Origin: Algoriphagus sp.
Lineage (GTDB): Bacteria; Bacteroidota; Bacteroidia; Cytophagales; Cyclobacteriaceae
Direction: 5' to 3'
DNA length: 64,000 nt
NCBI RefSeq assembly: GCF_013373065.1
Contig: NZ_JABXIN010000012.1
Location: 1 to 64,000 of the forward strand
Each line of letters starts with the position of its first letter. Position 1 is the first letter of the stretch. Below are positions 17,434 to 27,278 of the stretch, one piece after another. The notes under the pieces were generated by a model. The model had not been told where the DNA came from. It did no database searches and was given only the letters and a program-made list of their open reading frames with translations. Position numbers and translations under genes: made by a program.

Positions 17434-20208
17434 ATGAAGTTGAAATATTCCGTAGCATTTTTTTTCTTTCTGCTAGGGGCTCTTACAGAGGCCTTGGCCA
17501 CACACATCCGAGCAGGTGAGATTATCGCAGAACGGATCTCCGTACAAACCTTAACTTACCGAATCACGGTAGTTGGCTACACTGATACACGTTCCAATGT
17601 AGTTTTTGGCCCGGGAGTGATCAATTTTGGAGATGGTCGGGAAGAGCAATTGAATACGGAAAGTGATTTTTCCTTGGTTGAACTTGTAGCTCCTCAGGTA
17701 GAAAAAAACACTTTTGTCATTACACATACATTCCAAGGACCTGGTACTTACACCATCCGTTTTCAGGAGTTCAACCGAAATGATTTGACCTTGAACATGG
17801 ATAATTCCGTGGACACCCCTTTTTATGTAGAGACTCAAATCACAATTGATCCTTTTATTGGGGTCAATAATTCCCCCGTTCTTACGATTCCACCTGTGGA
17901 TAATGGCGCAGTAAACGTTCGATTTATTCACAATCCAGGAGCTTATGACCCTGATGGAGATAGCTTAGCTTATGAATTGGATATTCCAAAACAAGCTTTC
18001 CAGAGACCAGTAAATAATTACAGAGACCCAAATGTCACTGAATTTTCTACAAATCAAGAATCAGGTGCCACTCCTGCTTTATTTTCAATTGATGAAATTT
18101 TCGGTGATTTAATTTGGGATGCCCCAGGTACAGCGGGACAGTTTAACGTTGCTTTCCGAATCAAAGAATTTAGAAAACTTGATGGTGTCTGGACTCAGAT
18201 CGGATATGTAGTTCGGGACATGCAGATCATAATCGAAAACTCCAATAACCGCCGACCGGAATTAATTCTTCCACCCGATCTCTGTGTGGAAGCAGGAACC
18301 TTGATCGAAGAAATAATTCAAGGACAGGATCCGGACGGTGACCCCATCAAAATCGAGGTTTTTGGAGAACCAATGGAAATTACCACTTCCCCTGCTTCTT
18401 ATAGTCCGGAACCAACTTTCCAAGATTCACCGGGAATCGTTGATTTCACCTGGCAAACAGTCTGCAACCATGTCCGGGCTCGGGAATACGATGTGCGCGT
18501 GCGAATCACGGACCAACCTCAATCAGGACCTTCCTTAGTGGACATTCGTACTTGGCGAATTAAGGTAATTGGACCGCCTCCTGTTTGGGATGATTTAGAG
18601 CAACAAACAGGAAGAACCGTAGAACTCAATTGGGATCCGTATGTCTGTGGAAATTCTGCAAGTGAAATGCAGGTTTGGAGACGAATAAATTCAGATCCAT
18701 ACGTACCAGATAGCTGTGAAACAGGAATCCGGGCAGGATATGAATTAATTGGAATCACAGATATGGAGACTTTCAGCTTCACCGATTTGAATGGAGGGGA
18801 AGGATTAGCTCCAGGAAACACCTACTGTTACCGCTTAGTAGCAGCATTCCCTGAGCCAAGATTGGGAGAAAGTATCGTTTCCGAAGAAATCTGTATTACC
18901 ATCGATGTAGATGTTCCAATCATCACCAATGTAAGCATTGAGGCAACTAATGAACAGGATGGGGAAATATTTGTGAAATGGACTCCACCCTATGACATAG
19001 ATTCCATTCAGTTTCCAGGCCCCTATTCCTATGAGCTCATCCGCCAAGAAGGTTTCACGGGATCTACAAATCGAATTAGTTTGGGTGTAACGAGCGATAC
19101 GCTTTTTACAGATACAGGCTTGAATACAGAAGACCTTGTCTACAATTACAAAGTTATCCTTCTGGATAATGGAACGAAAATAGACACTTCCTCAACGGCC
19201 TCTTCTGTTAGGCTTGAACCAACGATTATCAACCAAGCCATTGAGTTGAATTGGAGGTTTGAAGTTCCTTGGAACAATTCTATTGGAGAATATAAGCATG
19301 AGGTCTACCGAAATAGAACTGATGCCAATGCCCAAGATGCCGACACTTTTGAGTTGATCGCAGAAGTGGATGTCACCCAGAATGGGTTCACCTTCTTAGA
19401 TGATGGAAGTTTCAATGGAATTCCTCTTGAAAGAGAAATTGAATACTGTTACTATGTAATCACAAAAGGAGCTTACAATGTGGCAGGACTTGAATATCCA
19501 TTGGAAAACAAGTCACAAATTGTTTGTGCAAAACCAGATGACAATCGACTTCCTTGTCCTCCGGTTCTGACTTTTGATGGGCCTGTTTGTTCTGAATATT
19601 TAGCAGAACAGCCTTGTAATACCAATACATATTTCCACGATTTAAGCTGGCAACCTAACTTCTCCGGGGATTGTGATGATGAACTTTCTGGTTATCGTTT
19701 GTATTACACCCCTGATGGAGAGGAAGGTCAGTTTGAGCTTATTGCCGAACTCAGTTCTTTGGAACTGTCTACACGGATTTCAAATCTAACCACCTTCCGA
19801 GGCTGCTATTACATTACTGCAATTGATCGATCTGGAAATGAAAGTGAACCAAGCAATATCGTATGCGTGGACAACTGTCCATTCTACGAACTTCCGAATG
19901 CCTTTACGCCAAATGGAGATGGCTTAAATGATACCTTTATTGCGTTTGACAATCCATTCTCCCAATGCCCACGCTTTGTTTTAGGCGTGGAAATATTCAT
20001 TGTCAACCGTTGGGGTGCAGAAGTATTCAGCTACAATAGCTTGGAATCCTCAGAAAATGACGTGTTCATCCGTTGGGATGGAAGAGACAAAAACGGAAAT
20101 GATCTTCCAGCAGGAACCTACTTCTACTCGGGTAAGGTAACCTTTGATGTGCTGGACCCGAGCCAAAAAGAGCAAGAGCTAAAAGGGACCATTCAAATTC
20201 TTCGATGA
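17434..20208 (+). CDS. T9SS type-B cargo protein with gliding-motility-associated C-terminal domain
   Basis: A 924-aa secreted protein. It has a signal peptide (about 1-22), an N-terminal region with PKD/Ig-like strands (INFGDGREE and HTFQGPGTYTIRF pattern), and cadherin-like DPDGDSLAYEL and DPDGDPIKIEV repeats. Fibronectin III-like domains follow in the middle (about 380-800). The CHU_C/type-B sorting domain begins at PNAFTPNGDGLNDTF (about 825) and ends in GTIQILR. Such proteins are exported by the type IX system and held at the surface with PorP/SprF partners. It is probably an adhesin or structural surface protein; no enzyme domain is visible. Its stop overlaps the next start (ATGA). Confidence 0.92.
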   Translation: MKLKYSVAFFFFLLGALTEALATHIRAGEIIAERISVQTLTYRITVVGYTDTRSNVVFGPGVINFGDGREEQLNTESDFSLVELVAPQVEKNTFVITHTFQGPGTYTIRFQEFNRNDLTLNMDNSVDTPFYVETQITIDPFIGVNNSPVLTIPPVDNGAVNVRFIHNPGAYDPDGDSLAYELDIPKQAFQRPVNNYRDPNVTEFSTNQESGATPALFSIDEIFGDLIWDAPGTAGQFNVAFRIKEFRKLDGVWTQIGYVVRDMQIIIENSNNRRPELILPPDLCVEAGTLIEEIIQGQDPDGDPIKIEVFGEPMEITTSPASYSPEPTFQDSPGIVDFTWQTVCNHVRAREYDVRVRITDQPQSGPSLVDIRTWRIKVIGPPPVWDDLEQQTGRTVELNWDPYVCGNSASEMQVWRRINSDPYVPDSCETGIRAGYELIGITDMETFSFTDLNGGEGLAPGNTYCYRLVAAFPEPRLGESIVSEEICITIDVDVPIITNVSIEATNEQDGEIFVKWTPPYDIDSIQFPGPYSYELIRQEGFTGSTNRISLGVTSDTLFTDTGLNTEDLVYNYKVILLDNGTKIDTSSTASSVRLEPTIINQAIELNWRFEVPWNNSIGEYKHEVYRNRTDANAQDADTFELIAEVDVTQNGFTFLDDGSFNGIPLEREIEYCYYVITKGAYNVAGLEYPLENKSQIVCAKPDDNRLPCPPVLTFDGPVCSEYLAEQPCNTNTYFHDLSWQPNFSGDCDDELSGYRLYYTPDGEEGQFELIAELSSLELSTRISNLTTFRGCYYITAIDRSGNESEPSNIVCVDNCPFYELPNAFTPNGDGLNDTFIAFDNPFSQCPRFVLGVEIFIVNRWGAEVFSYNSLESSENDVFIRWDGRDKNGNDLPAGTYFYSGKVTFDVLDPSQKEQELKGTIQILR

Positions 20209-20633
20209 ATGAATCCAAATCAGTAATATTCTTCGATGGAGTCTGTAATCTTTGCAACCGCTCCATCGATTTCATTCTGCAACGGGATAAAAAAAACCAG
20301 TTTCTTGTGGGTGCTTTGCAAGATGAGTTTTCCAAGAAAGTCCTTTCAAATTATTCGGTCAAACCGGATTATCTAGACTCATTGGTTTTGCTTGAAAAAG
20401 GCAAGATTTTTTACCGGAGTACTGCAGCCTTAAAAATAGCCAAACAACTGAGCGGACTTTGGCCACTATTTTATGGGTTCGTTGTTTTACCAAGCTGGCT
20501 AAGAGATCCTATTTATGATTGGATTGGACGAAATCGATATCGCTGGTTTGGAAAAAAATCTACCTGTAGAATCCCCACTCCAGAGGAAAGAGCTAAGTTC
20601 TTATCTCCTCAGACTTTTTCTCAAAAAGCCTGA
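20205..20633 (+). CDS. thiol-disulfide oxidoreductase DCC family protein (DUF393)
   Basis: A 142-aa protein with the family-naming motif FFDGVCNLC at 9-17, including the redox CxxC pair C14/C17, and the conserved RSTAALKIAKQL and WxGRNRYRWFG segments. DCC proteins are thioredoxin-like with uncertain partners. The start overlaps the stop of the secreted cargo gene, so translation is coupled. Its end overlaps the convergent SbtA-like gene by 13 bases. Confidence 0.9.
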   Translation: MNESKSVIFFDGVCNLCNRSIDFILQRDKKNQFLVGALQDEFSKKVLSNYSVKPDYLDSLVLLEKGKIFYRSTAALKIAKQLSGLWPLFYGFVVLPSWLRDPIYDWIGRNRYRWFGKKSTCRIPTPEERAKFLSPQTFSQKA

Positions 20634-21580
20634 ATAATCATCCAATAAATCGGCATCCCCAAGGTAATATTGAATGGGAAGGTGATGGCTAAGGCCATTG
20701 GAATATAGAGCCCCTCATCTGCTTTAGGATTAGCGAGTTTCATCGCAGCAGGTACGGCAATGTAGGACGCACTCGCCGCCAAAATGGCAAAAATAAAGCG
20801 ATCTCCTACTGCTGGGACTATCCAATAACTCAACACTGATACAATACTACCATTAATCAACGGGACCAAAATAGCAAAGACCGTTGAGAAGTACCCGTTT
20901 TTGAAAAATGCCTTTAACTTCCTCCCACTTCTTATCCCCATATCTAAAAGGAAAACAGCAAGAAAGCCTTTGAAAATATCCGTAACAAAAGGCTTGATAC
21001 CTTCTGCCTGTTTCTCATCTGCTATCAATCCGATCACCAAACTACCCAAAATCAATAACACAGAACCGTTGGTAAAGGCATGTTTGACAATTCCTTTAAC
21101 CCCACCTGGCGTTTTGTTATCAGAATATTTCCGAAGTAATATCACTCCGGAAATAATTGCCGGAGCTTCCATCAATGCCATTACGGCAACCATGTGTCCT
21201 CCAAATGTTTCTCCCTGGGTATCTAAAAATGAAGCAGCTGCAACAAAAGTCACCGCTGAAATCGAACCATAGGCAGCAGAAATAGCAGCAGCATTGGCTG
21301 TTCCCAAACGTGGGCGCAAAATAAAGAAGGTATAAAAGGGAACAGCAGCCGACAGAACCAATCCAAACACTAGGGCCCAGATGATATACATTTCAAATTG
21401 GCTATGGGAAAGCTCTTGACCACCTTTGAAGCCAATGGAAAGCATCAAGTAAAGAGCAATAAACTTGGCTGAGGTTGGAGGAATCTCCAAGTCACTTTTG
21501 AACTTAACCGCCAAGATTCCTAATACGAAGAAAAGAAGACTGGGATTGGTTAAGTTATTGATTAGAATTTCAAAATTCAT
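20621..21580 (-). CDS. sodium-dependent bicarbonate transporter, SbtA family
   Basis: A 319-aa inner-membrane protein with about ten hydrophobic segments. It has the SbtA layout: an inverted repeat of five-helix halves, an early LSIGFKGGQEL segment, a middle DMGIRSGRKL loop and a glycine/alanine-rich ASASYIAVPAAMKLANP motif in the second half. In cyanobacteria SbtA takes up bicarbonate with Na+. In heterotrophs it probably supplies bicarbonate for carboxylases (inference). No SbtB-like PII gene is adjacent. It is divergent from a LysR regulator that is the likely controller. Confidence 0.88.
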   Translation of the reverse strand: MNFEILINNLTNPSLLFFVLGILAVKFKSDLEIPPTSAKFIALYLMLSIGFKGGQELSHSQFEMYIIWALVFGLVLSAAVPFYTFFILRPRLGTANAAAISAAYGSISAVTFVAAASFLDTQGETFGGHMVAVMALMEAPAIISGVILLRKYSDNKTPGGVKGIVKHAFTNGSVLLILGSLVIGLIADEKQAEGIKPFVTDIFKGFLAVFLLDMGIRSGRKLKAFFKNGYFSTVFAILVPLINGSIVSVLSYWIVPAVGDRFIFAILAASASYIAVPAAMKLANPKADEGLYIPMALAITFPFNITLGMPIYWMIIQAF

Positions 21581-21583
21581 GGC

Positions 21584-21595
21584 ACAAAGATTTGT
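21584..21595. promoter_or_regulatory. short palindrome in the sbtA/lysR divergent region
   Basis: A perfect inverted repeat ACAAA-GA-TTTGT lies 3 bases in front of the sbtA start codon. Its place in an 86-base divergent region beside a LysR gene makes it a possible operator, but the arms are short. On the LysR side a -7-like TATTTTTG is at 21645-21652, with no clear -33 element. Confidence 0.35.
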
Positions 21596-21666
21596 CAGAA
21601 AAAATTGTAATAAAATAAAAACATAATTTTTTTTTATCGTATTATATTTTTGTATCAGATTTAATT

Positions 21667-22578
21667 ATGAATATTTCTTTTAATCAACTCCGTGCTTTAC
21701 ACGCTGTATCCAAATACCAAAGTATAACGAAAGCAGCAAAGTCCCTAGACATGACCCAGCCAGCTGTATCCATGCAGCTAAAAAATCTTCAGGATCAATT
21801 TGATGTTCCTTTGACTGAAGTGATAGGTAAAAAGGTTCATATCACTGAATTTGGGCAAGAATTAGTAGAGATTACTGAAAAGATTTTTGAGGAATTGGGG
21901 CAAATCGAGCAACGAATGCTTGAATTAAAAGGCTTATTAGCTGGAAAAATTCGCATTTCTTCAGTCTCCACCGGAAAATACATCATCCCTTATTTGATGG
22001 CGGAATTCATGAAACTTCACCCCCACGTAGAAATAAGTTTGGAAGTTTCTAACCGTTACAAAGTTCTAGCCCACTTGGAGGAAAATAGTACTGATTTAGC
22101 CTTGGTAACCCTTTCACCGGAGGACATGGATCTGGAGACATTGACCCTAGCCGAAAACAAATGGTTCCTCGTGTCTTCTCCTGAGCATGCTGAACATTAT
22201 CAGAAATTAATCCAGGAAAATGAATGGCAAAAAATCCCTTTTATACTGCGGGAGAAAGGTTCTGGAACTCGGGTAATGATGGAGAAATTCTTTGAAGAAC
22301 GGGATATCACTATTCAAAGTAAAATGGAACTTTCGACTAATGAAGCGGTCAAACAGGCTGTAATGGCTGGATTGGGAGCGACAATTTTATCTCAATACTC
22401 CATGCGAAAAGAGATCCCGGAAAAAAGAATCAAAATTCTGGAAGTAGAAGGCCTTCCATTAGAAGCTGATTGGAAGCTGGTATGGCTTCGTCAAAAAAAA
22501 CATTCACCCGCTGTCATTGCCTTCATCCGCTGGATTTCTGAAAATCATCAGGAGGTCTTTGGTCGCCTTTTAGCCTAA
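21667..22578 (+). CDS. LysR family regulator (CbbR/CmpR-like), likely controller of sbtA
   Basis: A 303-aa transcription regulator. An N-terminal winged helix-turn-helix (about 1-65) has the LysR signature AAKSLDMTQPAVSMQLKNLQ. It is followed by a periplasmic-binding-protein-like effector domain (about 90-295). The effector half contains KLHPHVEISLEVSNRYKV, in the style of CbbR/CmpR regulators that sense carbon-metabolism signals. Divergent pairing with sbtA fits CO2/bicarbonate-responsive control (inference). Confidence 0.9.
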   Translation: MNISFNQLRALHAVSKYQSITKAAKSLDMTQPAVSMQLKNLQDQFDVPLTEVIGKKVHITEFGQELVEITEKIFEELGQIEQRMLELKGLLAGKIRISSVSTGKYIIPYLMAEFMKLHPHVEISLEVSNRYKVLAHLEENSTDLALVTLSPEDMDLETLTLAENKWFLVSSPEHAEHYQKLIQENEWQKIPFILREKGSGTRVMMEKFFEERDITIQSKMELSTNEAVKQAVMAGLGATILSQYSMRKEIPEKRIKILEVEGLPLEADWKLVWLRQKKHSPAVIAFIRWISENHQEVFGRLLA

Positions 22579-22722
22579 TCTCTTCTCCTCTGCCTTTGGG
22601 AAAAGCCCTATATTTGTGCCAATCAAACAACAGCGCATAATACGAGAACGGATCGCTGCATTCAGGAATGGTAGCATCTTTCTTTTTTAACCTCTTTATC
22701 ATTAAAAGAAAATTATAAACAT

Positions 22723-23598
22723 ATGAAAGCATTTGTTTTTCCAGGGCAGGGAGCCCAATTCCCAGGGATGGGCAAGGAACTGTACGAAACCAATTCGGCA
22801 GCAAAGGAACTATTCGAGCAAGCCAATGAGATTCTTGGCTTCCGAATCACCGATGTGATGTTTGAAGGAACTACCGAAGAACTCAAACAAACACAAGTGA
22901 CCCAGCCGGCTATTTTTCTTCATTCCGTGGTTTTGGCCAAAACAACTCCTGATTTCAACCCGGATATGGTCGCGGGACATTCCTTGGGAGAGTTTTCGGC
23001 TTTGGTGGCAAATGGTGTATTGGCTTTTGAAGATGGATTGAAACTTGTCTACCAGCGAGCAATGGCGATGCAGGAAGCATGCGAGATCAATCCCTCTGCG
23101 ATGGCTGCCATTTTGGGTTTGGCGGATGAAAAAGTAGAAGGGATTTGCGCCAGCATTAAAGATGAAGTTGTGGTTCCGGCAAATTACAACTGTCCGGGTC
23201 AATTGGTTATTTCCGGGTCCAATCAGGGAATTGCTATTGCGTGTGAGAAAATGAAGGAAGCGGGAGCTAAACGTGCATTGCCACTTCCTGTTGGAGGAGC
23301 TTTCCATTCTCCTTTGATGGAGCCGGCACGCGAAAAACTTCAGAAAGCAATTGAAAACACCGTTTTCAATGAGGGAACTTGCCCAATATACCAGAATGTC
23401 AGCACCACTGCTGTAAGCGATGTCAACGAGATCAAAGCGAATTTGATAGCCCAGCTCACCGCACCGGTTAAATGGACCCAATCCGTCCAAAATATGGTTC
23501 AGGACGGCGCAACCGAATTTGTGGAATGCGGTCCGGGAAAAGTCCTCCAAGGATTAGTCAAAAAAATTCATCCGGAGGCCATCGTCTCTGGATTATAA
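22723..23598 (+). CDS. fabD: malonyl-CoA:ACP transacylase
   Basis: Loads malonyl groups onto acyl carrier protein for fatty acid synthesis in the cytoplasm. The 291-aa protein has the FPGQGAQFPGM start, nucleophile Ser87 in GHSLGE, the arginine of QRAMAMQ, and catalytic His195 in FHSPLM. Length is normal. A TATATTTG -7-like element is at 22609-22616, about 110 bases upstream, but no matching -33 is seen. A strong terminator follows. The genes beside it are not fatty-acid genes, so fabD stands alone here. Confidence 0.96.
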   Translation: MKAFVFPGQGAQFPGMGKELYETNSAAKELFEQANEILGFRITDVMFEGTTEELKQTQVTQPAIFLHSVVLAKTTPDFNPDMVAGHSLGEFSALVANGVLAFEDGLKLVYQRAMAMQEACEINPSAMAAILGLADEKVEGICASIKDEVVVPANYNCPGQLVISGSNQGIAIACEKMKEAGAKRALPLPVGGAFHSPLMEPAREKLQKAIENTVFNEGTCPIYQNVSTTAVSDVNEIKANLIAQLTAPVKWTQSVQNMVQDGATEFVECGPGKVLQGLVKKIHPEAIVSGL

Positions 23599-23606
23599 AA
23601 ACGGAG

Positions 23607-23633
23607 GACCTGCAAAAATGCAGGTCTTTTTTT
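23607..23633. terminator. terminator after fabD
   Basis: An 8-bp stem GACCTGCA/TGCAGGTC with loop AAAA is followed by seven T. It sits between fabD and the convergent DUF3667 gene. Confidence 0.9.
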
Positions 23634-24474
23634 AGCTACTCATCCAAAAGGACACCCAAAACAAAATAAAGCGGTAAATAATAAAACCAGGAATCACCCA
23701 TAGGCCCAATACCAAACTCTTCCAGAGGGATTCCCATTTTGAAATAGTGAAAGCTCTTTTCATTTGAAAAAACCCATAAATCCAGATGGCGACTAAGAAA
23801 AATATGCTGAGAGAAGTCTCATTAAAAAACCACCCAAATCGAAAATCTAGTTGATTCTGAAGAAGAACAAATAAACCAGGCACCGCAACCAAAAAAATCA
23901 ATATATAAAAACCATAGAAATAAGCTGCTTCCGCAAGAAAATCTAAGAAGTACAAATCTCTCCTCTTCCGAAACAGCACACGCAGTACCACTCCCTGCAT
24001 AATCACCAAAATGATAAGCAGTAGTTTTGCTATGGATTCTGAATTCCGCTCGAATACTTCGGTGAATTCTTCCATTTTTAGTCCTTCATCCTGAACTTTT
24101 TGCTCCACTAATGGTCGCACAATTGCGCTGTAGGGCAAGCCGTTCATTTGGATATAAAGCGAGGTATTGAAAGTTGAAATGACAGGAAAAATGAAATAGA
24201 TAAGGTTAGCAAAAAAGAACATTTGAAACGGAGATAGGTATTTTTTCCTAACACCCAAAATAAATGAGTGGGTCAACGCTCCCGGTTTGGAAATGAGAAG
24301 TTTGATTGTCCTGAAGAATTTTCCATCTGCCACGAAAACAGATGCTACCAATTCTTCTAAAAAATGACGAAGCTTTTTATCCTCAGGACTAATTCTTTTT
24401 TCTCCACATTCATGGCAAAAGGAACCCTGAAACAAGGTGTCACAAGCGGGACAACGTTCTCTTTGAGTATCCAT
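23632..24474 (-). CDS. DUF3667 family membrane protein with N-terminal zinc ribbon
   Basis: A 280-aa protein. C8/C11 and C20/C23 form a rubredoxin-like zinc ribbon. A conserved amphipathic stretch with the LISKPGALTHSFILGVRKKYLSPF pattern (about 60-83) is followed by about five membrane helices. This is the typical DUF3667 layout common in Bacteroidota. The function is unknown. It stands alone between fabD and an MFS gene. Confidence 0.8.
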   Translation of the reverse strand: MDTQRERCPACDTLFQGSFCHECGEKRISPEDKKLRHFLEELVASVFVADGKFFRTIKLLISKPGALTHSFILGVRKKYLSPFQMFFFANLIYFIFPVISTFNTSLYIQMNGLPYSAIVRPLVEQKVQDEGLKMEEFTEVFERNSESIAKLLLIILVIMQGVVLRVLFRKRRDLYFLDFLAEAAYFYGFYILIFLVAVPGLFVLLQNQLDFRFGWFFNETSLSIFFLVAIWIYGFFQMKRAFTISKWESLWKSLVLGLWVIPGFIIYRFILFWVSFWMSS

Positions 24475-24534
24475 ATCAGAAAATTACCGTGGTATAAGTT
24501 GGGTAAAAAAAATGCTTTATTCAAAAAGCGTAAA

Positions 24535-25722
24535 TCAACTCACCACCTTCACCCTTCTTGCCAAAGGAATACAAAGCAAGCTAAATGCAATAGCCAAATA
24601 CCCAACAATATTATAATTGGTTAATTGCCCTGCAGCATTTTCTCCAATTATCATCCCAGCAATCAAAGAAGCCACACCAGTTGCTAATTGCTGAATAGCT
24701 GAGTTGAAACTCAGAAAACTCCCTCGATTTTCTGGCTTGGCAGTACCTGTAATGATAGCGGCAGCTGGAACATAGCGCCCATTCGAAGTCACAAAAAACA
24801 TGGTAGAAACCATTAAAACAAAAGGAATGGGTGTAACCCCCAAATGCGTAATGATCGCAATCGGGATTACATTCAACGTCATGAAAATGGTGAAAATTCG
24901 AAGCTTCCCATATTTATCGGACATTTTTCCTACCCAGGGAGAAGTGAAGATAGTGAAAGCACCACCCGCCATATAAATGTAGGTCAATTGTAATTCAGTG
25001 AATCCCACATTGGCTACCGTGTAAGGGCTTAAAAAAGGAATGATCATAAACTGGCCAAACATCATCATCACCGATAGCGTGATGGCCCGCATTTGATTGG
25101 GATTACTTGTCACTCGACGAACCACGACCATAGGATGAGGACGTTGGAGTTCTTGTTCCAAATGACCTGAGATACTTGGAATGAATTTGAAAATCATCCC
25201 CAAACTGATAAAAGAAAGCGCTGTCAGAATAAAAAATGGGGTATGCCAATCCGAAAGACCCGCCAAAAACAAACCTAATGGAACCCCTAAAACAGAAGCA
25301 ACCGAAAAAGCAGCCATGACCAAGCCCATCGCTCTTCCCCTTCGTACATCAGGAATTACATCGCCTATGATTGCTAAAATCAGGGCAGAAGTCAAGCCTC
25401 CAAAAAGCCCCGATAAGATTCGTGCCATTAATAAAATAAAATAGCTGGGGGAAAGAGCGCATCCAAGTGTCGCTATAGTAAAGCCAACATAGACCCATAA
25501 GAGAATTTGCTTTCGATCAAATCGATCCAAAAAGAAGGCTCCAAAGAAACTCGAAACCCCAGCACTAAATGTATAAGAAGAAACCAAAAGGCCAAACTCG
25601 CTTGGAGAAATCTCAAAAATCCGCATCAACTGCGGACCAAGCGGCATCAGAATCATAAAATCCACGATATGGATAAAATTGATTGCCGCTAATGTCCAAA
25701 GCAGTAACTTTTCCTTGTTCAT
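24535..25722 (-). CDS. MFS transporter (drug/sugar efflux type)
   Basis: A 395-aa major facilitator with 12 hydrophobic segments. It has the loop 2-3 motif FLDRFDRKQIL (a variant of the GxLaDrxGrkxxl signature) and its repeat GKMSDKYGKLR in the second half. The overall look is that of DHA1/AraJ-like exporters. The substrate is unknown. Confidence 0.88.
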   Translation of the reverse strand: MNKEKLLLWTLAAINFIHIVDFMILMPLGPQLMRIFEISPSEFGLLVSSYTFSAGVSSFFGAFFLDRFDRKQILLWVYVGFTIATLGCALSPSYFILLMARILSGLFGGLTSALILAIIGDVIPDVRRGRAMGLVMAAFSVASVLGVPLGLFLAGLSDWHTPFFILTALSFISLGMIFKFIPSISGHLEQELQRPHPMVVVRRVTSNPNQMRAITLSVMMMFGQFMIIPFLSPYTVANVGFTELQLTYIYMAGGAFTIFTSPWVGKMSDKYGKLRIFTIFMTLNVIPIAIITHLGVTPIPFVLMVSTMFFVTSNGRYVPAAAIITGTAKPENRGSFLSFNSAIQQLATGVASLIAGMIIGENAAGQLTNYNIVGYLAIAFSLLCIPLARRVKVVS

Positions 25723-25804
25723 AAAAATACTTTAGCCCAGAACCCAGTTTTCATTCCGATAGTTTTCCTCAGTTCCCTTTTATTTTTTGAATTGATCTTT
25801 TCAA

Positions 25805-27274
25805 TTATTCAATTCCTAATACACCATATGTTTCGGGAATCTTCTCAATAATATCTGAGGCTATTGTTCCACGTTTATTCATTTCTCCCGCCAACTCTCC
25901 TGCTAAACCATGATGAAATACTCCACAAATAGCCGCATTCTCGGGTGAATATCCCATTCCCAGAAAAGCAGTAAGCATCCCTGTCAGGGTATCTCCTGCC
26001 CCTCCTGTTGCCATAAAGGGAGACCCTGTACTATTAAACATTTGTCTTCCATCTGGAAAAGAAATAAGTGTATTTGCGCCTTTAAGGACCAGAATCACCT
26101 GGTATTTCTTTGAAAAGTTCTTTGCCAACTCAATCCGCTCAAGCGAACTTTCAGTTTTCCCTACCAACCTCTCAAATTCACCCACATGTGGGGTGAGAAT
26201 AGATTTAGGAGGGATTTTATCAATAAGGTCAGGATTTCTTGCCAGGAGGTTTAATGCATCTGCATCCAAGACTACCGGATTTTTAAAGTTTTTAAATAGT
26301 GATTCCAGTAGAATTTTTCGTTGCTCTATACCCCAACCTGGTCCAACTCCTATTGCATCATAATATTCCGGATTAGGAATTAAACCCCAAGAGACCATTG
26401 CCTCAGGTACGGCAGTTTGCACGATTATCCTCTCCGATTCTTCGATATGCACGCTCACCAAGCCAGCACCAGTACGGAGGGCGCTTTTGGCGGCCAAAAC
26501 CATTGCCCCGATTTTACCAGGGCTCCCTCCTACCAAAAGTATTTTTCCAAAATCTCCTTTGTGTGAGAATCGATGGAATTTGCGATGTAAACTTGGGATA
26601 TCTTTGGATTGAATGTAGAAAAAAGAAGAATCAAACTCTTCATAAATAGCGTCTCCAATTCCAATGTCAACCAGCCCTAATTCTCCTACTGCCATCGCAT
26701 TTTCAGGAAGTAGAAGGGCTAATTTTGGAAAGGCAAAAGTTACTGTATAAGCTGCTGCTACTACATTCTGACCCGCAATTCCTTCAGAACTCAACCCACT
26801 TGGAATATCAACAGCTATTTTTATACCGCTTAAGTCATTGATCTTTTGAACCACTTCCTCGGCGGTATTTCGCAATTCACCTTTTAATCCAACCCCCAGG
26901 AACGCATCCAAAAAAATTGAATCAGCTTCAGGAGATACCTCTCTCCAATTTGTAAATTCAATCTCCTTGGGAAGACGGTCCAGATTTTTCTGGGCATCGG
27001 GACTAAGTTCGGCATCTTCATCAAAGCAAGCTGCAACAATTACTTCCCAACCCTTTTCATACAATATCCGAGCGATAGCCAACCCGTCCCCTCCATTATT
27101 TCCAGCACCAACAAAAACGTAGATACTTTTCTCCTTAGTAAAGTCCTTTCGGATAAACCAATGACAAAATCCTTGTGCTGCACGCTCCATCAAATCATAA
27201 CTGGGTAGCGCATTCCAATCGCAATAAAGCTTGTCCAATTTTTTAACCGATCCTCCTTGTAAAATGCGAATCAT
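25805..27274 (-). CDS. nnrDE: bifunctional NAD(P)HX epimerase / ADP-dependent NAD(P)HX dehydratase
   Basis: Repairs hydrated NADH/NADPH. The N-terminal YjeF domain (about 1-210) is the epimerase, with GAGNNGGDGLAIAR and DAFLGVGLKG. The C-terminal carbohydrate-kinase-like domain (about 225-485) is the dehydratase. It shows LLVGGSPGKIGA, GVGPGWG, LDADALNLL, LTPHVGEF and the catalytic MATGGAGDTLTG loop. At 489 aa it is the usual fused form. It starts 4 bases after the UMF1 transporter stop, so the two are probably co-transcribed. Confidence 0.94.
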   Translation of the reverse strand: MIRILQGGSVKKLDKLYCDWNALPSYDLMERAAQGFCHWFIRKDFTKEKSIYVFVGAGNNGGDGLAIARILYEKGWEVIVAACFDEDAELSPDAQKNLDRLPKEIEFTNWREVSPEADSIFLDAFLGVGLKGELRNTAEEVVQKINDLSGIKIAVDIPSGLSSEGIAGQNVVAAAYTVTFAFPKLALLLPENAMAVGELGLVDIGIGDAIYEEFDSSFFYIQSKDIPSLHRKFHRFSHKGDFGKILLVGGSPGKIGAMVLAAKSALRTGAGLVSVHIEESERIIVQTAVPEAMVSWGLIPNPEYYDAIGVGPGWGIEQRKILLESLFKNFKNPVVLDADALNLLARNPDLIDKIPPKSILTPHVGEFERLVGKTESSLERIELAKNFSKKYQVILVLKGANTLISFPDGRQMFNSTGSPFMATGGAGDTLTGMLTAFLGMGYSPENAAICGVFHHGLAGELAGEMNKRGTIASDIIEKIPETYGVLGIE

Positions 27275-27278
27275 AAGC

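Noticed and set aside
22810..23550. 246-aa antisense ORF inside fabD
   Set aside because: It is a shadow frame of the well-supported fabD gene and has no recognisable protein features.
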